This document shows positions 1 to 6,874 of a stretch of 9,677 nucleotides of DNA, piece after piece; position 1 is the stretch's first letter, and every line of letters begins with the position of its first letter. The DNA comes from JBNJGT01 sp046496745. GTDB taxonomy: Archaea > Nanobdellota > Nanobdellia > Woesearchaeales > JACJVW01. The DNA lies in the NCBI GenBank assembly GCA_046496745.1, contig JAWOGQ010000042.1:1-9677 (forward strand), read 5' to 3'. Below the pieces are notes generated by a model. It worked only from the letters and a program-made list of their open reading frames with translations, did no database searches and was not told the DNA's origin. The position numbers and the translations under genes are program-made.

Positions 1-1650
1 ATAAGTGTACAATATTATACAACCTCTACAAAAAATAATCAACAGATATCAATCGATCACATGTATCTCACCATCAACTACATCAAGGAAACAACAGAAC
101 CTGTTGTGAAACTGAATGACCCGGGAAAAACAAATATCTACACAAGCAACAATACAGTGACCCTCAATTACACTGTTCAGGAAGACTACCCTGACTATTG
201 TAACATCTGGAGCAACTTCAACGGGAATTGGGAAATCAACCATACAGAATACACCCCGCAAGAGAACAACAGCCATACCGTGACATTACCACACGGAACA
301 TACAAATGGACTGTTGAATGCGTTGACCTCTCAAGCAACACAGGCACCACAAAGAACAACACTTTCCAGGTAACAGACGTCATAGGCAACGCCATAAACA
401 GCACACCAAACATTGAAACAAACATAACAATAGATAACAGGCCATTGAATATCACCGAGGATTATGAAGGTATACTGAATGTGACAATCCACAATGCAAC
501 AGAACCGATGGTATCATTCACCCATGACTTCTCAGAAATGCTTGACCTTAGAAGTATTGACCTGGCTGCAGGCAATGGCTCAATCGCAACAAGTATTCCA
601 GGAAAGACTGTCACTCTGCATGTTCCGGTCAAAGACTCACAATGTAATACAATCATCTGTGAAGGAGTCATGGATGCAGAAGGATGCACATCATCAGACC
701 AGGAGATAATCTACAAGGAACCTGATTCCGGATACTGTAACGTGATCGTAGACGGGACCTGGGCACAGGACCAGCCTGATGAGACAGACGCAAAAGCAAC
801 CGATCTCTACCCTGAGACCTACGACATAAAAGAAGGTGACAATATCACCCTATTCGGAGAAGTTTCAAATGAAGGAAACACCATATTCCCTAATCTTACA
901 ATCCGATTCCTTGATGAAACAGTCATCGCAAGTAAGACAATATACAATCTATCACCAGAAGAAACGATCACACTAAACACCACCTGGATTGCAGGCCTTG
1001 CCACCAATGACATAGAACTACAGGTAGACCCACCAATTGGCTCAGGAGAATTCGCGGAATTCAACGAAAGCAACAACAACATGAGTATCACCCTTGATAC
1101 AGGCACATGGCAGACCTATTACGGAGACATATCCGGCAATATCACCCTGGGAGACGGTGCCAGCACAGCACATGTATGGATACCAGAGAACACAGGAAAT
1201 GTCTACATTGCAGACTCAGACCAGGACATTGACTGGTCAAGCCTCCAGAGCCTTGGCCGCAACAATGAGTCTGGACCTGCAAGCCAGGACTTCCTTGAAG
1301 CAGATACTGCACTTAACCTGACAGGTCACCCAGAAAACATAACTGGATTGTTCAGCACAGATGGAAGCCAGCCAAAAGAGACCACTACCATGACCATAAA
1401 AGGACAGGAGATCCAGGAGATCCCTGTGATCAACAGCACCGACAGCTCTGACTTCAGGACAGGTATACTCTGGGATGCAAGTATTGGTAATGAATATGAT
1501 GGAAGCCAGCACCTTATTTTCGTGACAAAGACCAATAAAGATACACCAGGAAGATTCGGGACATATGATTATGAGATAAGGGTTCCCGCACAACTTGAGG
1601 ACGCTGACACCACAACAGAAGAATTAGCAGTCTATGTTGAGATAATCTGA
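1..1650 (+). CDS. Secreted beta-sandwich surface protein with CARDB-like domain (5' end outside window)
   Basis: The frame is open from the first base, with 20 sense codons before the ATG at 61. The sequence just before and after that ATG reads like the last strands of a beta-sandwich domain, so the ATG is probably internal and the gene starts upstream; no signal peptide is visible. Counting from the codon at 61, residues 12-105 look like an Ig-like domain (Trp83, Cys47 and Cys87 plausibly core), and residues 245-345 resemble a CARDB adhesion domain ending in an NESNNN-type motif. Residues 350-529 form a beta-rich domain opening with YYGDISGNITLGDG, a pattern I associate with DPANN surface proteins. 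I count 22 N-x-S/T sequons in 529 residues, which supports export and N-glycosylation. There is no C-terminal membrane helix or sorting motif, so it is either released or anchored by its missing N-terminus. Likely role: cell-surface or adhesion protein; the ligand is unknown. Confidence 0.8.
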   Translation: MSVQYYTTSTKNNQQISIDHMYLTINYIKETTEPVVKLNDPGKTNIYTSNNTVTLNYTVQEDYPDYCNIWSNFNGNWEINHTEYTPQENNSHTVTLPHGTYKWTVECVDLSSNTGTTKNNTFQVTDVIGNAINSTPNIETNITIDNRPLNITEDYEGILNVTIHNATEPMVSFTHDFSEMLDLRSIDLAAGNGSIATSIPGKTVTLHVPVKDSQCNTIICEGVMDAEGCTSSDQEIIYKEPDSGYCNVIVDGTWAQDQPDETDAKATDLYPETYDIKEGDNITLFGEVSNEGNTIFPNLTIRFLDETVIASKTIYNLSPEETITLNTTWIAGLATNDIELQVDPPIGSGEFAEFNESNNNMSITLDTGTWQTYYGDISGNITLGDGASTAHVWIPENTGNVYIADSDQDIDWSSLQSLGRNNESGPASQDFLEADTALNLTGHPENITGLFSTDGSQPKETTTMTIKGQEIQEIPVINSTDSSDFRTGILWDASIGNEYDGSQHLIFVTKTNKDTPGRFGTYDYEIRVPAQLEDADTTTEELAVYVEII

Positions 1651-1662
1651 CGAAACAAAAGC

Positions 1663-1670
1663 TTTATAAA
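1663..1670 (+). promoter_or_regulatory. TATA box for the tRNA-Pro / eL43 operon
   Basis: TTTATAAA lies 13 nt after the surface-protein stop codon, preceded by a purine-rich CAAAAGC that could act as a BRE. Its centre is about 30 nt upstream of the first tRNA base, which predicts a short tRNA leader of about 4 nt. No other convincing TATA box is seen before the eL43 start, so it probably drives the whole unit to 2940. Confidence 0.7.
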
Positions 1671-1696
1671 GGGATTCCTATTCTTCAAACCCATCT

Positions 1697-1770
1697 GGGG
1701 CTGTGGGTTAGCTTGGCTATACTTCCAGGTTTGGGACCTGGTGACCCCAGTTCGAATCTGGGCAGCCCCA
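1697..1770 (+). tRNA. tRNA-Pro, anticodon TGG
   Basis: A complete 74-nt cloverleaf folds by eye. The acceptor stem GGGGCTG (1697-1703) pairs perfectly with CAGCCCC (1763-1769), and the discriminator is A1770. The anticodon stem CCAGG/CCTGG (1725-1729 and 1737-1741) encloses the loop TTTGGGA, with anticodon TGG at 1732-1734, reading proline CCA and, by wobble, other CCN codons. The T stem CCCAG/CTGGG (1746-1750 and 1758-1762) encloses TTCGAAT. The D arm is weak (G-U closing pair and a U-U mismatch), as in other archaeal tRNA-Pro. There is no intron and no encoded CCA; the terminal CCCCA is acceptor stem plus discriminator. The next gene starts 15 nt after it with no intervening promoter. Confidence 0.96.
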
Positions 1771-1785
1771 TACGAGTTGATAATT

Positions 1786-2049
1786 ATGGCAAAAAAGAAA
1801 AGATTATCCGGCAGCGCCAAGCGTTTTGGTTCAAGATATGGGCGTAGCATACGGGAAAAAGTCGCAAAGATAGAGAAAACTGCACGCATGAAACACAAGT
1901 GCCCATATTGCAACAAGACTAAAGTCCGGCGCGTGAGTGTAGGTATATGGGGCTGCCAAAGCTGTGGATCAAAATTCACTGGTCAGGCATATACTCCAAT
2001 CCTTAGGGCAATTGCAAAACCAAAGATAAAAGGACCTGAAAATGGTTAA
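1786..2049 (+). CDS. rpl37ae: 50S ribosomal protein eL43 (L37Ae), zinc-finger type
   Basis: An 87-residue basic protein of the archaeal/eukaryotic eL43 family, a large-subunit ribosomal protein with one zinc ribbon. The four zinc ligands are Cys39, Cys42, Cys57 and Cys60 (CPYC...CQSC). The N-terminus MAKKKRLSGSAKRFGSRYG is typical of the family and fixes the start at 1786. An in-frame GTG at 1741 would place the start inside the tRNA and is rejected. GAGTTGAT at 1774-1781, four bases before the ATG, differs by one base from the anti-Shine-Dalgarno complement GAGGTGAT and may be the ribosome binding site. It is first in a conserved archaeal gene string and overlaps rpoP by 8 nt, suggesting coupled translation. 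Length is normal for the family. Confidence 0.96.
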   Translation: MAKKKRLSGSAKRFGSRYGRSIREKVAKIEKTARMKHKCPYCNKTKVRRVSVGIWGCQSCGSKFTGQAYTPILRAIAKPKIKGPENG

Positions 2050-2179
2050 ATACAAGTGCTTCGAATGCAACAAAAAAGTTGGTGATGAATTCACCAGGAA
2101 AAGGGTAAGATGCCCATACTGCGGCAGCAAGATACTTTACAAGCAAAGGTCTGTCACGACCAAGCTTAAAGCCAGATGA
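2042..2179 (+). CDS. rpoP: DNA-directed RNA polymerase subunit P (Rpb12-like)
   Basis: This 45-residue gene codes for the small zinc-binding subunit P of archaeal RNA polymerase, counterpart of eukaryotic Rpb12, which supports core assembly and open-complex formation. The translation begins MVKYKCFECNKKV and carries ligands Cys6, Cys9, Cys24 and Cys27 (CFEC...CPYC), followed by the basic tail usual for the family. Size and cysteine spacing match. The start ATG lies inside the last codons of eL43, and its stop overlaps the pcc1 start as ATGA, so all three are probably made by coupled or re-initiating ribosomes. A weak GGA occurs a few bases upstream of the start. Confidence 0.95.
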   Translation: MVKYKCFECNKKVGDEFTRKRVRCPYCGSKILYKQRSVTTKLKAR

Positions 2180-2385
2180 AATACTCTGCCCATATAAGGG
2201 TCAGTGATCCACTGGTATACCAGGTATTAAAACCCGAAGAAACCAGTTTCCACAGGGCAGGCTGGACCATAACAGAGACAGGCAACATAACAGTAACTGC
2301 CCAGGACGCAACCGCCCTCAAAGCAATGATCAACTCGGTCTCTAAAGCCCTTAACATAATCGAGAAAACGCGTTCAATACAATGA
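2176..2385 (+). CDS. pcc1: KEOPS complex subunit Pcc1
   Basis: A 69-residue protein matching the small Pcc1 family. Pcc1 is the dimerising subunit of KEOPS (Kae1, Bud32, Cgi121, Pcc1), which makes t6A at position 37 of ANN-decoding tRNAs. The sequence shows the alpha/beta pattern expected: strand (KYSAHIRV), a LKPEE turn, strand pairs (GWTITETGNITVTAQD), then a C-terminal helix rich in A, L, I and V from about residue 45 to 65. The length is slightly short of the usual 75-85 residues but the core is complete. The start overlaps the rpoP stop (ATGA), and the stop overlaps the next start in the same way, so translation is probably coupled. The position between rpoP and prefoldin beta is a familiar archaeal arrangement and supports the call. 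Confidence 0.88.
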   Translation: MKYSAHIRVSDPLVYQVLKPEETSFHRAGWTITETGNITVTAQDATALKAMINSVSKALNIIEKTRSIQ

Positions 2386-2699
2386 CTGAAGACGACATAA
2401 AACAGATGCAATTGCTTGAGCAGAACTTACAAGCCTATCTTTCTCAGAAACAGCAGTTCCAGGCTCAGCTTATTGAAATAAATTCTGCGATTGAAGAACT
2501 AGAGCAGGATAAGGACTCCTTCAAGATAATCGGAAACATCATGGTCAAGAAAAAGCCTGAAGACATAAAAAAAGAACTCCAGGAGAAAAAGGAAAAGATT
2601 GAACTCCGGATAAAGTCCATCGAAAAACAGGAAGATTTAATAAAGAAAAAATCCAAAGACCTTCAAGGCAAAGTAATGCAACAAATGAATGAGGGATAA
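2382..2699 (+). CDS. pfdB: Prefoldin beta subunit
   Basis: A 105-residue protein with the beta-type prefoldin plan: an N-terminal coiled-coil helix (about residues 3-43, rich in Q, L and E), one beta hairpin (about 45-57, around FKIIGNIMVKK), and a C-terminal coiled-coil helix (about 58-102, rich in K and E). Four beta and two alpha subunits form the hexameric jellyfish-shaped co-chaperone that captures unfolded proteins and passes them to the thermosome. The hairpin phrase G-x-I-M-V-K is characteristic of the family. The start ATG overlaps the pcc1 stop as ATGA. No Shine-Dalgarno sequence is seen, consistent with translational coupling. Confidence 0.93.
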   Translation: MTEDDIKQMQLLEQNLQAYLSQKQQFQAQLIEINSAIEELEQDKDSFKIIGNIMVKKKPEDIKKELQEKKEKIELRIKSIEKQEDLIKKKSKDLQGKVMQQMNEG

Positions 2700-2700
2700 G

Positions 2701-2940
2701 ATGAGTGACCTTGCAAACATCATAGAGTTTCTTCATGAGCTTGAGGATGATAACACCATACCCCGCAACGTAAAGAACAAGATTACGTCTGTTATACAGA
2801 TTCTTGAAGACGAAGGGGACCAGGGAATGAACATAAATCGTGCTCTTGATGAACTGGAAGAGATATCAAACGATACCAATATGCAGCCTTTCACCAGGAC
2901 CCAGATCTGGAATATCGTAAGCCTTCTCGAGAATATTTAA
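2701..2940 (+). CDS. UPF0147 family protein
   Basis: A 79-residue acidic, all-helical protein matching the archaeal UPF0147 family. The family hallmarks are the early NTIPRNVK segment (residues 18-25) and the C-terminal ISNDTN...RTQIWNIVSLLE (about 55-77). Its biochemical function is not established. An ATG at 2689 in the same frame would add four residues overlapping the prefoldin gene, but 2701 is preferred because GAGG at 2691-2694 sits at Shine-Dalgarno distance and the downstream N-terminus looks like family members. It is the last gene of the ribosomal protein/rpoP/pcc1/prefoldin unit. Its TAA lies in TTAA, shared with the stop of the convergent channel gene. Confidence 0.88.
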   Translation: MSDLANIIEFLHELEDDNTIPRNVKNKITSVIQILEDEGDQGMNINRALDELEEISNDTNMQPFTRTQIWNIVSLLENI

Positions 2941-3497
2941 TTCTTCTTTATTATCTCATGCTTTACCAGAACAGAGTTAGGTATGGATATCACATCACCA
3001 TTCTTAGTGACCAATCGCGTCTCCACAAGATTAAGATGCTCAATCTTACCCTCTATATCCTTATAGCGGATCTTATCCCCAACCTTCAAGAAACCCTTCT
3101 TCTGCAGGCTAAGCCCCGCGAACATGTTAGGTATGAAATCCCTCACACCAAGTAGGAAAGAGACAATCACTATCAGGATAATCCCTGAGGAGATGATATA
3201 CAGTATAGTCGTGGTAAGTCCAAGCTGATTAAGCGCCATCACGATCACAAAAAAATATATGAGATACATTACTGCGCTCGCCACAAATTCCTCCAGGGAA
3301 AACTCCTTTCCTGTTGCATTCTTGAATATATGGTTCAGCTCTATCTCACCAAGCACCCGCTGGACAAGTTTGCCCGCCATCCTTCCGATTACAAAACCCA
3401 CCAACAGGATTATGGCTGCAAGTATCAGGTTGAACAGGAATCCCTCATACAATGACGTTGACAAGTCAAACGCCTCGGCTATAAATGTCACATTCAT
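2937..3497 (-). CDS. Small MscS-family mechanosensitive channel
   Basis: A 186-residue membrane protein that should open under membrane tension and release solutes during hypo-osmotic shock. Three hydrophobic segments are visible: about residues 19-42, 71-92 and 96-118, the last being the pore-lining equivalent, ending in GVRDFIPNMFAGLSLQ. A beta domain follows with the family phrase KKGFLKVGDKI (133-143), a GKIEHLNLVETRL strand and ISIPNSVL (170-177), all typical of MscS. The protein ends soon after, so the C-terminal alpha/beta cage of E. coli MscS is absent; short archaeal members of this kind are known. The start at 3497 agrees with a TATA box 26-27 nt upstream, giving a leaderless mRNA. 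It converges with UPF0147 with a 4-nt overlap. Confidence 0.92.
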   Translation of the reverse strand: MNVTFIAEAFDLSTSLYEGFLFNLILAAIILLVGFVIGRMAGKLVQRVLGEIELNHIFKNATGKEFSLEEFVASAVMYLIYFFVIVMALNQLGLTTTILYIISSGIILIVIVSFLLGVRDFIPNMFAGLSLQKKGFLKVGDKIRYKDIEGKIEHLNLVETRLVTKNGDVISIPNSVLVKHEIIKKN

Positions 3498-3519
3498 ATC
3501 AGTACTAAAGCAAGTGCAC

Positions 3520-3527
3520 TATAAAAA
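3520..3527 (-). promoter_or_regulatory. TATA box for the MscS-like gene (leaderless)
   Basis: Read on the minus strand the site is TTTTTATA, preceded by a possible BRE (CAATAAGC). Its centre lies 26-27 nt from the A of the start codon at 3497, so transcription should start at or next to the ATG. Confidence 0.6.
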
Positions 3528-3543
3528 GCTTATTGCAAATCAA

Positions 3544-3551
3544 TTTATATA
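3544..3551 (+). promoter_or_regulatory. TATA box for the rhomboid gene (leaderless)
   Basis: TTTATATA lies with its centre about 24-25 nt before the ATG at 3572, which supports that ATG and a leaderless transcript. A TTG at 3533, in the same frame, lies upstream of this box and so would not be on the mRNA. Confidence 0.65.
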
Positions 3552-3571
3552 ACCAGGTAGCCTTAGGATCA

Positions 3572-4315
3572 ATGGAATCGGAATCACGCTTTGTCCTGCG
3601 TCAATTGAAGTTCCTCCTGATGCTTCCCATCACATTATTTCTCATTTTAATAAAAAAGAGAAATTTTGAAGAACTAAAAAAACCGTTCCATGACTTTTGC
3701 AGTTTCTTTTTCCAGCCAAGAATAACAATTGTACTCATCACGATCAACATGATAGCTTATGTCCTGGAATTCTTCCTTCCTGTCCAGCAATATTTCTTCC
3801 AGCCAGAACATCTCTTCACCCTTAATCTGCCGCCGATCATCCTTTCCTGGTTCTTCCATGCAAACCTGGCACACCTTTTCTCAAACATGCTCGCGCTCTA
3901 CATCTTCGGGAGGATAATAGAATCCATGTTTCAGGCAAGGATGCTTTTGATCTACTTCGGCTCAGCACTCATCGCAAGTATCGTCTCAGGACTTGCAGGC
4001 CAGGGTGGAATAGGAGCATCAGGGGCGATTGCAGGGCTTATCTCAACAGCAATCCTCCTGAGACCTTTTTATCTCACCTACCTTATTGCAGGCATCCCGA
4101 TCCCGATAATCCTTATCGGGTGGACAGCGATCCTTGCAGACGCAAGCGGGATAATCCATCCAGACCCTGCAAGCAATATCGGCCATTTCGCGCACATGGG
4201 AGGCTATCTTGCAATAACCATACTTGTATTCATACTGAATAAGAAAGAAAGAAGAGTGATGAAAGCTGGCGCAATCATCAACATCATATTTGCCTTAGCA
4301 TTATTACTTCTGTAA
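3572..4315 (+). CDS. Rhomboid-family intramembrane serine protease
   Basis: A 247-residue polytopic membrane protein predicted to cleave transmembrane segments of client proteins within the bilayer. Catalytic features are intact: the HANLAHLFSN segment (His96, His101, Asn105, oxyanion region), the nucleophile in GASGAIAG (Ser150), and the general base in HFAHMGG (His208), flanked by small residues for helix packing. About seven to eight hydrophobic segments are visible, near residues 11-28, 50-70, 88-118, 123-142, 148-164, 168-190, 204-222 and 232-247. The first segment, before a charged linker at 28-42, lies outside the usual six-helix core. The ATG at 3572 is chosen from the TATA spacing. 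It overlaps the convergent alaS stop by 12 nt. Substrates cannot be inferred from the window. Confidence 0.93.
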   Translation: MESESRFVLRQLKFLLMLPITLFLILIKKRNFEELKKPFHDFCSFFFQPRITIVLITINMIAYVLEFFLPVQQYFFQPEHLFTLNLPPIILSWFFHANLAHLFSNMLALYIFGRIIESMFQARMLLIYFGSALIASIVSGLAGQGGIGASGAIAGLISTAILLRPFYLTYLIAGIPIPIILIGWTAILADASGIIHPDPASNIGHFAHMGGYLAITILVFILNKKERRVMKAGAIINIIFALALLLL

Positions 4316-6823
4316 TTTACCAAGATCCTCCAGGAATCTCCTGATGGTCTTTGGCACATGCTGGGGCTGTGTCTTCAGGATCTCAGCTGCTCTTCCCAAT
4401 GCATCACCCTCATACTCCTCAGTGCTGCTCAGCTCATAAGACTCAAGAGGCTTTCCCTTCTTCTCAGCTTTCCTGGCTTTCTTCCACAAGGAGAACAACT
4501 CCTGCGCCCTTCCAGGGACCTGTGATTCACTTACTCCAAGAAGCGATGCAGCCTCTGCTAGAACATCTTTTGAATCCTCTTCTACCCTTTCTGCAGCAAG
4601 ACCTGCGGTAAAAGTGATCCTTACAATTCCATCCTGTATCTTAGTCGCTTTCAGGATACGTATAGGTCCTACTTCTGCAGTATGCTTCAGGTGTGTCCCT
4701 CCGCATGCCTCCACATCAAGCCCTGAAACATCAACAATCCTGACATTCTTTCCAGGGACTGCTCCTCCCTGATAGATTCCCATACCAAACTCTCTCTCAG
4801 CATCACGCTTATCCATGAAATAGGTCTTGATCTCAAGATCCTTGTTGACGATATCATTCGCTGCGTCTTCTATGTGCTTGAGAGACTCGTCATCTATCAC
4901 CTCATAATGGGTAACATCGAGATGAGCCTTTTCCTGGGATTTTTTTGCTCCAGCCTGGTTTATATGCCTTCCCAGGACATGCCGTGCCGCATAATTCACG
5001 ATGTGCGCAGCTGTATGATGCTGTGCAAGCTGCCTTCTTCGCTCATACTCAACCTTTCCTTTTACCTGGTCACCCTCATCAAGCTCAGGTTTTGATGCAA
5101 GCTTATGCACGATAACAGACCCCTGCTTGAAGACATCCTCTACCTCAATCCCGTTGATTGTTCCAAGGTCATGCAATTGCCCTCCTGAAGTAGGATAGAA
5201 TGCGGTCTTATCCAGGACCACGTACTTATCAATCACCTTCTGCACTTCTCCCTCGAACCCAAGCAATTCATAATCATCATAATACAAGGCTTTAGTCTCC
5301 TTTACACCTGACAAGTCAAGCTGCATCTCTTTTTGTGTTGCATGCTCCTGTTTAGGGGCATTATGCCGCTCTGCCACCTTACCAAAGAAGTTTGACGGAA
5401 CCTCAATCTCTTTTCCTCGCTTTTTTGCCTCTTCAACAACCATGTATGGGCTTATACCCTGGCTGTCATAAAGCTGTATGAGCTTTTCCTCATCAATATC
5501 ACTATCTATTATCCTGTCAACAACAGCCTTCATGTTCTGTTTTGTTGCCTCGTACTTCTTTCTCTCATGATCTAGGATCTGCTCAACCTCTTCCATTCCC
5601 TCTTTCAGTTCAGGGAACACAGGCTCAAGCTCTTCAGCATGCAGCCGGCAGACATCCGCTAGCCTTATATCCCAGCCGTACTCATCCACAAAACTCAAAG
5701 CACGCCTTACAAGGATCCTAAGATTATAACCTCCACCTACATTCGAAGGCAAGGCCCCGTCATGCAATGCAAAGAGCAGTGTTCGCGCATGATCAGCTAT
5801 GCTGAATACACCAGACAGGGGAAGTACCTTTTTCTTGAGTTCAGAGACAGGCAAGCCGATCTTCTCAGCAACTCCCTCCCATGCCTTATCTATATCTTCA
5901 ACCTCATCGATATTAAGCATCGCTGACAAAGGAATGAACTTCTTCATGACCTCCTCGTCAATCTTAAGATCTGTCTTTTTGAGCAGGTAATCCACAACCT
6001 TAGGATACACTGCCTGGTGCTGGGTGGGTGTCACCTGCGAGAACCAGGCATTCCGCTCCATTCCCATTCCCATATCAAGCACCTTGAGATCAAGCCCCTT
6101 GGTTGTTCCATCAGCCTGCTGCTCATACATCATGTAGACCTGATTGCCAAGCTCCACACCACGTGAGAAATATTCCATGCAGGGTCCGAAATTTCCGCCT
6201 CCTGCCCATGCATCCTCATGGAAAGTGATCTCACTGAAAGGAAGGCCAAGCCCTTCTCTCAGCCACTTTAAGACATCCTCAAACACCTTGTCCTGGTCCC
6301 ACTCCTCTGGAGAAACGAACATGTGCTGTCCTATCATCACAAAACCAGTCTGATGACTTGCCGTTATCCCTATATTTTCTATATCTGAAAACCGGATACT
6401 GAACTGCGGGATCACAAGCCTTTTTGCAGGAGGCTCCACCTCACCGCTTATTACATAAGGCTGGAATGCAGCGATTGATGCCATCACAAAATCCGCAGTA
6501 GGGTTCCATCTTGCAACCACAGGATATCTCTCAATAGGAGTATAACCCAGTTCCTTGAACATCCTGGAGAATTCCTTCCACACATCAACATAAGATAAAG
6601 CCCTTTTGCAAGGGTTATTCTCAAACAGGCGGAATCCTCCTGAACAAGCAGGATCACCGCATACCTTCCTGTCCTCGTGTATTGTCCAAAAGGATATACC
6701 ACACTCAGGACACTGCTTTCGCATGAATCCGTACTTCTTCAGAACATCTGTTGCATAATAACGATCAGGATCTTCACTAGCCTTTTTCTTGAATTCGCGT
6801 TTCAGTTCTTTATCAGTCTTCAT
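4304..6823 (-). CDS. alaS: Alanyl-tRNA synthetase (archaeal type)
   Basis: This 839-residue enzyme charges tRNA-Ala with alanine and clears mischarged Ser and Gly. In order it has an archaeal N-terminal zinc site (Cys38, Cys41, Cys55, Cys60), the class II catalytic core with a motif-2 region around FSIRFSDIENIG (141-152) and motif 3 GMGMER (252-257), the tRNA-recognition region, and the editing domain (about 510-740). The editing zinc ligands are His603 and His607 (HTAAH) and Cys707 and His711 (CGGTH). The tail (752-839) is helical, and I see no glycine-rich C-Ala domain; archaeal homologues are usually about 890-915 residues. The frame extends upstream to 6967, but that stretch crosses the promoter and encodes no AlaRS-like sequence, so the ATG at 6823 (MKTDKELKREF) is chosen, 27-28 nt after a TATA box. 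Confidence 0.97.
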   Translation of the reverse strand: MKTDKELKREFKKKASEDPDRYYATDVLKKYGFMRKQCPECGISFWTIHEDRKVCGDPACSGGFRLFENNPCKRALSYVDVWKEFSRMFKELGYTPIERYPVVARWNPTADFVMASIAAFQPYVISGEVEPPAKRLVIPQFSIRFSDIENIGITASHQTGFVMIGQHMFVSPEEWDQDKVFEDVLKWLREGLGLPFSEITFHEDAWAGGGNFGPCMEYFSRGVELGNQVYMMYEQQADGTTKGLDLKVLDMGMGMERNAWFSQVTPTQHQAVYPKVVDYLLKKTDLKIDEEVMKKFIPLSAMLNIDEVEDIDKAWEGVAEKIGLPVSELKKKVLPLSGVFSIADHARTLLFALHDGALPSNVGGGYNLRILVRRALSFVDEYGWDIRLADVCRLHAEELEPVFPELKEGMEEVEQILDHERKKYEATKQNMKAVVDRIIDSDIDEEKLIQLYDSQGISPYMVVEEAKKRGKEIEVPSNFFGKVAERHNAPKQEHATQKEMQLDLSGVKETKALYYDDYELLGFEGEVQKVIDKYVVLDKTAFYPTSGGQLHDLGTINGIEVEDVFKQGSVIVHKLASKPELDEGDQVKGKVEYERRRQLAQHHTAAHIVNYAARHVLGRHINQAGAKKSQEKAHLDVTHYEVIDDESLKHIEDAANDIVNKDLEIKTYFMDKRDAEREFGMGIYQGGAVPGKNVRIVDVSGLDVEACGGTHLKHTAEVGPIRILKATKIQDGIVRITFTAGLAAERVEEDSKDVLAEAASLLGVSESQVPGRAQELFSLWKKARKAEKKGKPLESYELSSTEEYEGDALGRAAEILKTQPQHVPKTIRRFLEDLGKLQK

Positions 6824-6846
6824 GCTCTGAATGTAAACCAAAATGC

Positions 6847-6854
6847 TATTAAAA
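6847..6854 (-). promoter_or_regulatory. TATA-like box for alaS (leaderless)
   Basis: On the minus strand it reads TTTTAATA, centred 27-28 nt from the A of the alaS ATG at 6823. It is a weaker match than the others. The minus-strand reading of 6867-6874 (TTTATATA) is an alternative that would give a leader of about 20 nt. Confidence 0.5.
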
Positions 6855-6866
6855 TCTACCGGTATG

Positions 6867-6874
6867 TATATAAA
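6867..6874 (+). promoter_or_regulatory. TATA box for the PUA-domain gene (leaderless)
   Basis: TATATAAA is centred 26-27 nt before the ATG at 6897, predicting a leaderless mRNA and ruling out the in-frame ATG at 6843, which lies upstream of the box. Confidence 0.65.

Noticed and set aside
195..689. Minus-strand hydrophobic frames opposite the surface-protein gene
   Set aside because: They are the complement of Thr/Asn-rich codons, which gives Val/Leu-rich translations; no promoter or start signal supports them.
1741..1785. In-frame GTG extension of eL43 into the tRNA-Pro gene
   Set aside because: These codons are the 3' half of a well-formed tRNA, and the family N-terminus starts exactly at the ATG at 1786.
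3533..3571. TTG-initiated longer form of the rhomboid protease
   Set aside because: The TTG is upstream of the TATA box at 3544-3551 and would not be on the predicted mRNA.
4102..4120. Perfect 8-bp inverted repeat with 3-nt loop (CCCGATAA / TTATCGGG)
   Set aside because: It lies inside the rhomboid coding region where it encodes part of a membrane helix; no T-run follows, and a chance hairpin of this size is plausible.
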